DNA of 64,000 nt from Gemmatimonadaceae bacterium (lineage in GTDB: Bacteria > Gemmatimonadota > Gemmatimonadetes > Gemmatimonadales > Gemmatimonadaceae), in the NCBI GenBank assembly GCA_025928335.1, contig JAICJQ010000002.1, positions 1-64,000 on the forward strand. The letters run 5' to 3'. The notes below the pieces were generated by a model. The model searched no databases. It was not told where the DNA came from and worked only from the letters and a program-made list of their open reading frames with translations. Positions 1-7,620 of the stretch are shown one piece after another. The translations under genes were made by a program, and so were the position numbers. Positions within the stretch are counted from its first letter, which is position 1; each line of letters opens with the position of its first letter.

Positions 1-1230
1 AAGGCGGCCGTTGTGACACTCGACGAATGCTCCGAGATCGAGCGGGGGCTGGACGCAGTGTCGGCGCGACTGGCCGCGGGCGAACAACCAGCCGCGAGCG
101 ATGAGGACGTGCACACACTCATCGATCGATTGTTGCACGACGAGATCGGCGAGACCGCGTCCAAGCTGCACACGGGCCGCAGTCGAAATGACCAGGTAGC
201 AACCGCTACTCGGCTTTGGTCAATCGATGCTGTTACTCGGCTCGACGAAGCCGCGCGTGCGCTGCAGCAGACGATGATTGACCAGGCCCACGGACTGGAA
301 ACGGCGCTCATGCCGTCGTACACGCATCTTCAGCGAGCCATTCCGGTTTCGGCTGCTCACTGGTTGTTGTCCCACTTTTGGCCGCTCGAGCGTGACCGCG
401 TTCGTCTTAAAGCCGCCCAGCGAAGCGCGAGCGTTCTCCCCCTCGGATCGGGTGCTGCTGCGGGATCGGCTTATCCAGTGTCGCGCGTTCTACTGCAGGG
501 AAGCCTTGGCTTCTCGGCGACCTCGCCGAACTCGATTGACGCCGTCAGCGATCGCGATTTCGTCGCCGAGGTGTTGTTCACCGTAGCGATGATGGCGACC
601 CATTTGTCCCGGTTTGCTGAGGACATGATCATTTATGGGACGCGTGAATTTTCCTTCGTGCGATTCGGCGACGGCTATACGTCCGGATCGAGCATGATGC
701 CGCAAAAGCGGAACCCGGACGCACTGGAGCTCGCCCGCGGTTCGGCGGCTCGGATGCTCGGAGACCTCACGACGCTGTTGGCGACGCTCAAAGGGCTTCC
801 AAGTAGCTACAACAAGGATCTTCAGGACGACAAGCGTGTCCTGTTCGATGCCGTCGATACCATGCTTTTGGTGCTTCCGGCCCTTTCCGGCGCGCTCGCG
901 GAATGTGAATTCAATGTGGCCGCCATGCGAGGGGCGCTCGACACGACCATGATGGCGACCGACCTCGCCGACTACCTTGTTCGGAAGGGTGCCACCTTCC
1001 GCGAGGCCCACCACGCTGTAGGTCGGCTAGTTCGGCAGTGCGAGGAGGAGCGCATGGAGTTGCACACCTTGCCTCTGGCGGCCTTTTGCGAGGCTCACGC
1101 CCTGTTCGGCCACGACGTCTTTGACGCCCTCTCGCCGCTGCGCTCAGTTGAGAATCGGGAGATCGATGGGGGGACCGGACCGTCAGCGGTTCGGGCACAG
1201 CTGGCCGCTGCGCAACGCGCCATCTCTTAG
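1..1230 (+). CDS. argH: Argininosuccinate lyase, 5'-truncated by window edge
   Basis: Cleaves argininosuccinate to arginine and fumarate, the last step of arginine biosynthesis, in the cytoplasm. The visible 409 residues carry the family block HTGRSRNDQVAT near residue 59 and the fumarate-lyase signature GSSMMPQKRNPD near residue 228, which includes the catalytic serine loop. The frame is open from base 1; HTGRSRNDQ normally sits near residue 110, so roughly 50 N-terminal residues lie upstream of the window. The GTG at 13 in the ORF track is therefore not the true start. A strong intrinsic terminator follows 20 bases after the stop, so this is the last gene of its transcript. Identity is secure. 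Confidence 0.96.
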   Translation, partial: KAAVVTLDECSEIERGLDAVSARLAAGEQPAASDEDVHTLIDRLLHDEIGETASKLHTGRSRNDQVATATRLWSIDAVTRLDEAARALQQTMIDQAHGLETALMPSYTHLQRAIPVSAAHWLLSHFWPLERDRVRLKAAQRSASVLPLGSGAAAGSAYPVSRVLLQGSLGFSATSPNSIDAVSDRDFVAEVLFTVAMMATHLSRFAEDMIIYGTREFSFVRFGDGYTSGSSMMPQKRNPDALELARGSAARMLGDLTTLLATLKGLPSSYNKDLQDDKRVLFDAVDTMLLVLPALSGALAECEFNVAAMRGALDTTMMATDLADYLVRKGATFREAHHAVGRLVRQCEEERMELHTLPLAAFCEAHALFGHDVFDALSPLRSVENREIDGGTGPSAVRAQLAAAQRAIS

Positions 1231-1250
1231 TCCGTCGGTCAGCTAACGAG

Positions 1251-1283
1251 GCGCTGCGTCCATTCGGACGCAGCGCTTTTTTT
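1251..1283 (+). terminator. Intrinsic terminator of argH
   Basis: An 11-bp perfect stem (GCGCTGCGTCC / GGACGCAGCGC) with a four-base loop ATTC is followed by seven T residues. It lies directly downstream of argH and points along the plus strand. Confidence 0.92.
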
Positions 1284-1293
1284 ATTCTCAGTG

Positions 1294-1322
1294 TTGAGGA
1301 TATATTAAGACTTAATAATAAT
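1294..1322 (+). promoter_or_regulatory. Candidate sigma-70-type promoter in AT-rich pocket
   Basis: TTGAGG (-35, 4/6) and AATAAT (-10, 5/6) are separated by 17 bases, 34 bases before the TTG start of the next gene. The surrounding stretch 1284-1360 is strikingly AT-rich for this genome, so chance matches are easier here; the exact spacing is the main support. Confidence 0.45.
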
Positions 1323-1355
1323 ATGGAATTATACTTGAGATAGAGGTTAATTATT

Positions 1356-1742
1356 TTGCCATCGTATCACATTGATATCGTGTGCTTTGTAGCTGATGTA
1401 GAAAGAAAGTGGGTCGACAATTTCCTCTCGAGGGTCGACGTTGTCGGAGCGGAGTCACCAGGGCACGGTGTCGTTCGCAGGCTCACGATAGGCGCGGTCC
1501 GCCAAATTGCGCTCACACGGCGCCTTGTCCAAGAACTCGGGCTATCGATCGAGCGCGCCGCATCCCTCGCGGAGTCGCTCATTGCCGGTGGCGGGAACGT
1601 TCGTACGACGTCCGGCCTCATCGTAGCGCTCGATCTGCGGGCGTTCGACGAATTGGTCGAGCGTCGTATTTCGGACGCCGTCGAGGCTGTCGTTCTAGCG
1701 CGACGCGGCCGGCCGCCTGGACGGAGAAGTCGCGGGGTCTAG
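1356..1742 (+). CDS. Small predicted DNA-binding protein with AT-hook-like tail
   Basis: A 128-residue protein of no family I can name with certainty. The middle (about residues 36-75) contains GVVRRLTIGAVRQIALTRRL followed by a helix, which resembles MerR-type winged-helix wording. The C-terminus ends in a basic RRGRPPGRRSRGV stretch containing the AT-hook core RGRP. The start is TTG at 1356, with AGAGG nine bases upstream; no ATG is available in frame. It stands alone between two terminators and is preceded by an AT-rich promoter region unlike its neighbours. A regulatory or nucleoid-associated role is inference only. Codon use looks typical for the window. Confidence 0.6.
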   Translation: MPSYHIDIVCFVADVERKWVDNFLSRVDVVGAESPGHGVVRRLTIGAVRQIALTRRLVQELGLSIERAASLAESLIAGGGNVRTTSGLIVALDLRAFDELVERRISDAVEAVVLARRGRPPGRRSRGV

Positions 1743-1751
1743 CCGCAAAGC

Positions 1752-1787
1752 AAAAGCGGGCGTGCTCGCAGTGAGCACGCCCGCTTT
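1752..1787. terminator. Bidirectional terminator between convergent genes
   Basis: A 15-bp perfect stem (AAAGCGGGCGTGCTC / GAGCACGCCCGCTTT) with loop GCAGT. Short A and T runs flank both sides, so it can serve the plus-strand gene ending at 1742 and the minus-strand cold shock gene ending at 1807. Confidence 0.85.
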
Positions 1788-1806
1788 GTTCCGAAGTGGG
1801 TGCCCG

Positions 1807-2022
1807 CTAGCGCGCGGCCACTTTGCTCACATTTTCCGCGGCCGGTCCTTTCTGGCCTTGGACCAGATCGAACTCCACGGGATCGCCCTCGGCAAGCGTC
1901 TTGAAGCCGTTGCCCTGAATGGAGCTGTAGTGGACGAAGCAGTCCTTGTCACCGCCGTCCGGCGTGATGAAACCAAACCCCTTGGCGTCGTTGAACCACT
2001 TCACCTTTCCTGTCGTACGCAT
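1807..2022 (-). CDS. Cold shock protein (CspA family)
   Basis: A 71-residue single-domain OB-fold protein that binds single-stranded RNA and DNA and melts RNA secondary structure. The RNP1-like motif KGFGFITP and RNP2-like DCFVHYSSI are present, with the usual GKVKWFN opening. I start it at the internal ATG (MRTTGKVKW) because AGGAG lies six bases upstream on the minus strand; the track start seven codons earlier lies upstream of that site. It is monocistronic, with a shared terminator downstream. It is more divergent than the second copy at 36234, carrying a Cys in place of Val before FVH. Confidence 0.95.
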   Translation of the reverse strand: MRTTGKVKWFNDAKGFGFITPDGGDKDCFVHYSSIQGNGFKTLAEGDPVEFDLVQGQKGPAAENVSKVAAR

Positions 2023-2164
2023 GTCCCACTCCTGAAAGTACATCCGCTACAACACCATGTTGCGCGGGCCGTAAGACCTATGATCGGCCTCCGTCACCCG
2101 CGGAAGTCCGGCCATAAGCGACGGCCAAAGTATTGGTAACGGCCAGAGCGGTCAAGCACGGAAA

Positions 2165-2193
2165 TTGGCTGCGCGTCGGAACTGATGTATACG
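2165..2193 (+). promoter_or_regulatory. Candidate promoter of ispG
   Basis: TTGGCT and TATACG are separated by exactly 17 bases, about 33 bases upstream of the chosen ispG ATG. Each hexamer matches the sigma-70 consensus at four of six positions. Its position supports the downstream start at 2226 rather than the track start at 2133. Confidence 0.4.
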
Positions 2194-2225
2194 CCTATCT
2201 TTCGTCTACTCTTCACCTTGAGCTC

Positions 2226-3491
2226 ATGACCGGCACCTTATCCAGGCGCGCTTCCATTACCACCGTCGTTGGCGGGGTAAAGGTGGGCGGAGGCGCTCCA
2301 ATCGTCGTTCAGTCGATGACCAACACTGACACCGCCGACGCAATCGCGACCGCGGATCAGGTGGTCGCATTGAACGAAGCCGGATCGGAGCTCGTGCGCG
2401 TGACGGTGAACAACGAAGGCGCCGCCGCTGCAGTTCCGGAAATCGTCGATCGCCTCCGTCAGCGTGGGTTCAGCGTACCCGTTGTCGGCGACTTCCACTA
2501 TAATGGCCACCTGTTGCTCGCGAAGTATCCCGCCTGCGCCGACGCGCTGGCGAAATACCGCATCAATCCGGGCAATGTCGGTGGAAAGCGTCGCGACGAG
2601 AATTTTCGCACGATCGTCCGGATCGCGCTCGACCACGACAAACCCGTCCGGATCGGTGTCAACTGGGGCTCGCTCGACCAGGATCTTCTCACGGAGATGA
2701 TGGACATAAATGCGCGATCGACTGCCCCGGTCGAAGCACGAGAGGTGTATCTCGAGGCGATGTCGGCGAGCGCACTGCGCTCGGCGGAGCTAGCGGAAGA
2801 GGTGGGGCTGTCTCACGACCGAATCATCATCTCGGCGAAGGTTTCAGGCGTTCAAGACCTGGTCGACGTCTATCGACGGATCGCGGCCCGCTGCGATTAT
2901 CCGCTCCATCTCGGCCTGACCGAAGCCGGTATGGGAATGAAAGGGATCGTCGCCAGCACGGCTGGCTTGTCCATTCTTTTGGCGGAGGGGATCGGCGACA
3001 CAATTCGTGTTTCGCTCACCCCGCGGCCGAATGGCGATCGTACCGAGGAAGTTCGCGTCGCCCAGCAGGTACTCCAATCACTCGGACTGCGCAGTTTTGC
3101 GCCGCAAGTGACGGCATGCCCGGGGTGTGGGCGTACTACGTCCACCTTCTTTCAGCACATGGCGGAGGACATCCAGTCGTACATCCGCGAGCAGATGCCC
3201 GTGTGGCGTGACAGTTTCCCCGGTGTGGAAGAAATGAAAGTCGCCGTCATGGGCTGCGTGGTGAACGGCCCGGGCGAATCCAAGCACGCGAACATCGGCA
3301 TTTCACTTCCCGGAACCTTCGAGGAGCCGAAAGCGCCGGTCTATGTGGACGGCGCGCTCCTCACCACGCTCCGCGGCGAGACGATCGTCGCGGATTTTCT
3401 ACGCATTCTCGAGGATTACGTGGCGTCGCACTACGATGTCGGCGCGAGGGCGAGCCGGGCAGCCGGAGTTGCGTACGAGTCGGTGAGGTAG
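2226..3491 (+). CDS. ispG: 4-hydroxy-3-methylbut-2-en-1-yl diphosphate synthase
   Basis: Converts MEcPP to HMBPP in the non-mevalonate (MEP) isoprenoid pathway using a [4Fe-4S] cluster. The 421-residue protein has the opening [23 protein letters not shown], an N-terminal TIM-barrel part, and the C-terminal cluster-binding motifs ACPGCGRT and [10 protein letters not shown] that supply three cysteines. It is the bacterial two-domain type rather than the plant-like long form, with a modest C-terminal extension. The start MTGTLSRR is preferred over the track's upstream start because the family begins just before this block and a candidate promoter lies between. It stands alone and converges on the alarmone hydrolase gene. 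Confidence 0.97.
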   Translation: MTGTLSRRASITTVVGGVKVGGGAPIVVQSMTNTDTADAIATADQVVALNEAGSELVRVTVNNEGAAAAVPEIVDRLRQRGFSVPVVGDFHYNGHLLLAKYPACADALAKYRINPGNVGGKRRDENFRTIVRIALDHDKPVRIGVNWGSLDQDLLTEMMDINARSTAPVEAREVYLEAMSASALRSAELAEEVGLSHDRIIISAKVSGVQDLVDVYRRIAARCDYPLHLGLTEAGMGMKGIVASTAGLSILLAEGIGDTIRVSLTPRPNGDRTEEVRVAQQVLQSLGLRSFAPQVTACPGCGRTTSTFFQHMAEDIQSYIREQMPVWRDSFPGVEEMKVAVMGCVVNGPGESKHANIGISLPGTFEEPKAPVYVDGALLTTLRGETIVADFLRILEDYVASHYDVGARASRAAGVAYESVR

Positions 3492-3511
3492 CGGGGCAGG
3501 GACAAGCGCGC

Positions 3512-4141
3512 TCAACGCGCCGCGGCGATCTCGCTGCGCGACCACGCTTCGAGTTGCGTTACCACATCCTCGAGCTCGCGCATGATCTCACCCTGGAAAC
3601 CCAGCTCCTTGAGCCGGTCGTAGACCCGTCGATACCACCGCACCGTAGCCTCTCGGCCGCCATTGAAGCGGCTCCAGACAGTGTGCGGATCGATCGTCCG
3701 ACGAAGATCCGCCAGGATACTGCTGGCGTTGTGAAGCTTGTCCGCCGCGCAAACCCATTGAGCCGGTTCGCTCGCCTTCTCCAGACGTTCCAGATAGTCG
3801 TCCCGCTTTTCGTCACTCGATAGCTCGACGCCGTCGTCGTCAACTCGCCGATGCGTGACGGCAAGGACCGTGTTGAGAATGTCGTCGCCGAACTTGTCGC
3901 CGATACGCTGTTCGAGCATTTCGCGAGAATAAGCCTCGCGAACGCAGTCCTCGATGACGTCGTGCAAGATGCCGGCGACGACGGTCGCATCCTCGCGCTG
4001 GTACCGGGTCAGGATGATCGCGACATTCGCCGGATGCGTGAGGTAGGGCAGACGAGTGCCCTTGCGCACCTGCCGGTCGTGATGCTTGGCCGCGAAGGCG
4101 AGCGCGTGGTTGATGCGGTCGGAGTACCCGGTAATCGTCAT
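3512..4141 (-). CDS. Small alarmone hydrolase-like HD protein (MESH1-type)
   Basis: A 209-residue HD-domain protein resembling the (p)ppGpp hydrolase domain of RelA/SpoT proteins. The metal and catalytic motifs are all visible: YLTHPANVA, ILHDVIEDC with HD and ED, and AADKLHN. No synthetase, TGS or ACT domain is present, so it would only degrade the alarmone or a related pyrophosphorylated nucleotide. I start at the ATG of MTITGYSDR; the track start adds 13 basic residues without support. It is the last of a minus-strand group with msrC and a membrane protein, suggesting a stress-adaptation unit. Substrate is inferred from family membership. Confidence 0.85.
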   Translation of the reverse strand: MTITGYSDRINHALAFAAKHHDRQVRKGTRLPYLTHPANVAIILTRYQREDATVVAGILHDVIEDCVREAYSREMLEQRIGDKFGDDILNTVLAVTHRRVDDDGVELSSDEKRDDYLERLEKASEPAQWVCAADKLHNASSILADLRRTIDPHTVWSRFNGGREATVRWYRRVYDRLKELGFQGEIMRELEDVVTQLEAWSRSEIAAAR

Positions 4142-4176
4142 CTTCTTCCTCAGCCTATATATCGGCCTGGATCGCG

Positions 4177-4671
4177 TCAACCGCGACCTTCGCCGGCGAA
4201 CCAGCGGACGATGCGCTCGAGACCGTCCGCGTCCAGTTGGTCGAACGCGGCTCGTCGGTCGGAATCGATGTCGAGCACGCCGAGCAATGCACCGGCGCGA
4301 TCGAAGACAGGAACCACGACCTCTGATTTCGCCCGCGCGTCACACGTGATGTGCCCGGGAAAGCGCGACACGTCCGGTACGACGATCGTGCGACGCTCCG
4401 CCGCGGCAGTACCACAAACGCCTCGGCCGAACGCAATTTCGAGACATCCCAACGAGCCTTGATACGGGCCCACTCGTAGCAGATCGGGCGCGACGACGCG
4501 ATAGAAACCTGTCCACAAATGGCGAAGCGAGTGATGGATCATCGCCGACATTGTCGCCATGCCGGTGATGTCGTCGTCGATACCGGTGAGCGTCCCAACG
4601 ATATACGCGAATAGCTGCGGGTATGCTCGATGCTTGGGTTCGCGACTCAGATCTGGAATCGATTCGGTCAT
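4177..4671 (-). CDS. msrC: Free methionine-(R)-sulfoxide reductase (GAF domain)
   Basis: A 164-residue single GAF-domain protein that reduces free L-methionine-(R)-sulfoxide. All three family cysteines are present at the right spacing: GCLEIAFGRGVCGTA holds two that are ten residues apart, and HITCDARAKSE holds the third. The tail VVVPVFDRAGALLGVLDIDS is typical, and the length matches E. coli MsrC. The ATG at 4671 lies two bases after the stop of the membrane protein gene, so the two are probably co-translated; the long upstream extension in the ORF track is out-of-frame noise from that neighbour. Function is confident from the cysteine pattern. Confidence 0.93.
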   Translation of the reverse strand: MTESIPDLSREPKHRAYPQLFAYIVGTLTGIDDDITGMATMSAMIHHSLRHLWTGFYRVVAPDLLRVGPYQGSLGCLEIAFGRGVCGTAAAERRTIVVPDVSRFPGHITCDARAKSEVVVPVFDRAGALLGVLDIDSDRRAAFDQLDADGLERIVRWFAGEGRG

Positions 4672-4673
4672 GT

Positions 4674-5102
4674 TTATCTCGAAATGACTGCGATCAAGCG
4701 AAGATCGATGATGAGGAGGGCAAGGCCCTGAGCGGCAATCGCCGTGGCCGCGCCCAGGCCGCGCTGGCTGCGCGCGAGTGCGTACGACGCTCCTCCCAGA
4801 ACTGCACCCATCCCGACGATGCCAACGTCGAATCCAGCGCGAGCCCACGTCATTCGTTCGAGTCTCGCCGCACTCGATAGATCGCGCATCGTCAGATAGT
4901 GCCACTCGATTGCACCGAGTGCCGCAACGGCAATGGCCCAGCAGGCCAACTGAATCGCAAAACCTCGAAGGAGCGCGGATTGACCGCGACGTCCTCGTGT
5001 GACGACGAGCGACGCCGTCCCCATCAGCAATGAGAGCGCCGCCCACGCCAGTAGGGCGAGAGCATGTTGGCGCTCTGCGCTCAAAACCAGATCAGCCCAC
5101 AC
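4674..5102 (-). CDS. Four-helix integral membrane protein, unknown function
   Basis: A 142-residue hydrophobic protein with about four predicted membrane segments: roughly residues 13-34, 46-66, 90-108 and 119-138. Short polar loops such as WHYLTMRDLSS separate them. The start is GTG at 5102. No recognisable catalytic motif is present and I do not recognise the family. It directly precedes msrC with a two-base gap, so the pair is likely one transcript. A role in oxidative or envelope stress can only be guessed from that context. Confidence 0.75.
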   Translation of the reverse strand: MWADLVLSAERQHALALLAWAALSLLMGTASLVVTRGRRGQSALLRGFAIQLACWAIAVAALGAIEWHYLTMRDLSSAARLERMTWARAGFDVGIVGMGAVLGGASYALARSQRGLGAATAIAAQGLALLIIDLRLIAVISR

Positions 5103-5139
5103 GGGTTGATGCTAGAGGCTAAAGCGGATACGAGGAAGC

Positions 5140-6867
5140 TCAGCGCTTCGTGGTGAGTGTTTGCATCTCTGCCGTCTGGAGGGGTCGTGGAGCGCGCGCG
5201 ATCTTCTCGGGAGTCGGCAGAACGGGCGGAGTCGCGTCCCAGAGAACGATACCCGACGGGCTACCGCCCCCGCGTCGCACGGCGTCCAGCGCCGCCTCGA
5301 GCTCGGAAAGCCGTGTATGGCCGGCTCGCGCACAGATAACGGTGTCCGGGACAGGCAACGCCCCGGGCAGTCCGGCCTCGCTCGTCGCAACGTCCCCCAC
5401 GACGACGATGGCCTCATAGTGGCGCGCGAGACGCACGCCTTCCTGACGAAACAAGTTCACAATCGCCGCGGGATCGAGCCCCCCGGGCAAAATACCGCTT
5501 GGAATAATGTCGATCACCCGATCGCGTCCGATCATGGTTTGGGTCGTCACCTCGGACCAGTCGATGCGCTGTTGGATCACGTCGGCAAGCCCTGGCTCTG
5601 CATGACAGCGTAGTGCCGCCGCAATGCTCGCCCTCTTTACATCGGTGTCGATGAGAATCGTGCTTCGAGCCTCGTCGGCCGCAATCGCCGCGACGTTCAT
5701 GGCAACGACGGCGGCAATGTTTGGATCCGCCGAGACGATGGTGAGCACGAGCCGGCTGGCACCAGTCCGCGCCAAGTGCAAATAGGTCAGTTGGTACGGC
5801 GCCGCGGCGGGATCGAAGTAAGGCGGCGCCAGCTTGTCGGTCGCCCGACGCATTCGGTCTGGGTCGCGCGGCCTCGGCTGAACCGTTGCGAGCACCCGAA
5901 CTCCCGTCACTCGCTCTGCTTCATGCGCGTCACTGATGCGAGGACGTCGCAACTCGTCGATGAGCGCCACACCGAACCCAAGTGCAATACCAATGATCAG
6001 CGCGGCTCCGAGAAGCGCACTCGGCGGCGCACCCGCCGCAGTGGCCTGACGCGCTCGAGCAACCTCGTGATCGAAATCGGTCGCTTTCGCGCGCGCATCA
6101 CCGAGCGCGACGTTCGCCTGATCGACCAAAGAACGGGCTGAATCCCGCTCCGCCACCCAGCTCACCGTATCGATCACCGGTGTTTGAACCACCGTCGGTC
6201 GCTGTGCCGGCACATTGAGACTCGCGATTTGGCGGCGAATCTCGTCGCGCCGATCTTGCGCAATGGCTTGGACGGCGCGCCCGATCTCAGTCGCCCTCGA
6301 CGTGAGCGCGAGATATACAGGATCGGCACCGCCTGTCGTGCCGAATGCCTCGCGCTCACGCTCCACCTCGGCCAATGAATCCAGCAACGCGCGCACGCGC
6401 ACGTTCCCGGCGAGTTGCGGCGATTCACCGAGTGCTCGGTACGATGCCGTGACGGGAGCGCCCTCGACGCGCGTGAGAAGCGCATCGAGATCACTGACCG
6501 CAGTCGACAGCGAGTCGCGCTGCGTCAGAATGGCCGGCGGAATGATTGGCTCTTGCACTTGCGGCCGCTGCGGCGCGAGACGCGCCTGCGCGAGCGACGC
6601 TTCCGCGGCCGTCAGCCGCTTGTGCGCCTCATCAAGCGCGGCTGCGAAAACGGACGTGTCGGGTCGCGGTCCGGCCAGACTCGCTAAAGTCTTCGCACCG
6701 CGCCGCATCTGTTGTGGCGCGAGTGCCAGCGCGACGAGCGCAGCAATGAAGATCAGCCCACCGATGATCGCGATGAATTGCGGCCGGGCGACCGCATTCC
6801 GCGCCCGTGCAGTCAGCCAAGCGGACCGCGACGGACCCCGCGACAACTCCCCCGCGAACGATGCCAT
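5140..6867 (-). CDS. Wzc/Wzz-like protein with degenerate BY-kinase domain
   Basis: A 575-residue inner-membrane protein built like polysaccharide co-polymerase/BY-kinase proteins: TM1 near residues 31-50, a long Gln/Ala-rich coiled region, TM2 near 282-302 (ALIIGIALGFGVALIDELRRP), then a cytoplasmic P-loop-type domain. The Walker A position reads SADPNIAAVVAMNVA, so the GK[ST] core is missing. The Walker A' strand ILIDTDVKRAS is retained, but the Walker B position reads VVVGDVA without a clear Asp. No tyrosine cluster is present at the C-terminus. ATP-dependent tyrosine kinase activity is therefore unlikely. No glycosyltransferase genes are nearby. A scaffold or chain-length role is inference. 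Confidence 0.75.
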   Translation of the reverse strand: MASFAGELSRGPSRSAWLTARARNAVARPQFIAIIGGLIFIAALVALALAPQQMRRGAKTLASLAGPRPDTSVFAAALDEAHKRLTAAEASLAQARLAPQRPQVQEPIIPPAILTQRDSLSTAVSDLDALLTRVEGAPVTASYRALGESPQLAGNVRVRALLDSLAEVEREREAFGTTGGADPVYLALTSRATEIGRAVQAIAQDRRDEIRRQIASLNVPAQRPTVVQTPVIDTVSWVAERDSARSLVDQANVALGDARAKATDFDHEVARARQATAAGAPPSALLGAALIIGIALGFGVALIDELRRPRISDAHEAERVTGVRVLATVQPRPRDPDRMRRATDKLAPPYFDPAAAPYQLTYLHLARTGASRLVLTIVSADPNIAAVVAMNVAAIAADEARSTILIDTDVKRASIAAALRCHAEPGLADVIQQRIDWSEVTTQTMIGRDRVIDIIPSGILPGGLDPAAIVNLFRQEGVRLARHYEAIVVVGDVATSEAGLPGALPVPDTVICARAGHTRLSELEAALDAVRRGGGSPSGIVLWDATPPVLPTPEKIARAPRPLQTAEMQTLTTKR

Positions 6868-6915
6868 AGGCTGAAGTTTGGCAGGGCATGGGCCAGCGCG
6901 GCAAATGCGTGGTAC

Positions 6916-6949
6916 AAAAAAGCGGGGCTCGATAGTCGAGCCCCGCTTT
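6916..6949 (-). terminator. Intrinsic terminator of the cupredoxin lipoprotein gene
   Basis: A 14-bp perfect stem (AAAGCGGGGCTCGA / TCGAGCCCCGCTTT) with a three-base loop. Read on the minus strand it is followed by a run of T residues (AAAAAA at 6916-6921 on the plus strand). It separates the cupredoxin gene from the Wzc-like gene. Confidence 0.9.
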
Positions 6950-6966
6950 CAGTCGTCGATCGAATC

Positions 6967-7473
6967 TTACTGAACCGTGATCGACCCCTTCATGCCCATC
7001 GCGAGATGCGGGGTGCAGTGGAAGTCATACTTGCCCGGCTTGATGCCGCCGAACGAAATGACGTACTCCTCGTTCGGATTCATCATCATCGGGCTCGAAA
7101 GCTCCGAGGTCTTCTGATCCATGTTGGCATCGAGTTGCGCCTTCGAATCAGCAGGCACCGTCGCCGGATCGAATGAAACGTTGTGTGGGCCGCCGCTGAC
7201 CATGACGAACTTCACGGCATCACCTGACTTGATCGTGACGTTCGCCGGATCGAAACGATAACCCTTGTCGTCGCCAATCATCTTGATCGTGACGGTCTGG
7301 CCGGTCGGCGCGATCTTCGCCAGGCCGCCGGCCGCCGGAGCGGGAGTCGCGGGGGCGGGCGTGCTCGGCGTCGGTGTGGCGGCCGTTGTATCGTTCTTCT
7401 TGGCTTCACTGCCGCCGCCGCAGGCGCCGACGATGGCCAAGCTCGCGAGGAGCGTTAGTGCATGGAGCCGCAT
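6967..7473 (-). CDS. Plastocyanin/azurin-like blue-copper lipoprotein
   Basis: A 168-residue exported lipoprotein. MRLHALTLLASLAIVGAC is a signal peptide ending in a lipobox, followed by a Thr/Pro/Ala-rich linker of about 30 residues and a cupredoxin domain. The type 1 copper ligands are visible: His in GGPHNVSF, then Cys, His and Met in FHCTPHLAMGMKG. It probably carries electrons at the cell surface or in the periplasm. The start at 7473 has GGAGG about nine bases upstream; the track start lies 19 codons further up and would spoil the signal peptide. A CRP/FNR-like palindrome lies about 70 bases upstream. Confidence 0.93.
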   Translation of the reverse strand: MRLHALTLLASLAIVGACGGGSEAKKNDTTAATPTPSTPAPATPAPAAGGLAKIAPTGQTVTIKMIGDDKGYRFDPANVTIKSGDAVKFVMVSGGPHNVSFDPATVPADSKAQLDANMDQKTSELSSPMMMNPNEEYVISFGGIKPGKYDFHCTPHLAMGMKGSITVQ

Positions 7474-7540
7474 TTCTTCTTGCCTCCAGTAGTGCCGGGT
7501 GGTACGGACGAATTTGATGAGTTGCCGCAAGCGCGGAGAA

Positions 7541-7556
7541 TGTGAAACTATTCACA
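7541..7556. promoter_or_regulatory. CRP/FNR-family-like palindrome
   Basis: TGTGA-N6-TCACA is an exact match to the classical CRP half-site arrangement. It lies in the divergent gap, 68 bases from the cupredoxin start and 65 bases from the HisA-like start, and could serve either. No CRP-family gene is in the window. Confidence 0.4.
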
Positions 7557-7620
7557 AACTCTGCGCCACGCAACGCGGCGTGCGAGCGCGACGGCTGTCC
7601 GGTGCAAGTGGTGCGCCGTA

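Noticed and set aside
1762-2139. 125-residue plus-strand ORF over the cold shock gene
   Set aside because: Antisense to a clear CspA-family gene and begins inside a terminator.
3492-3511. GCGCG/CGCGC repeat between ispG and the alarmone hydrolase gene as a terminator
   Set aside because: Only a five-base stem and no U-tract.
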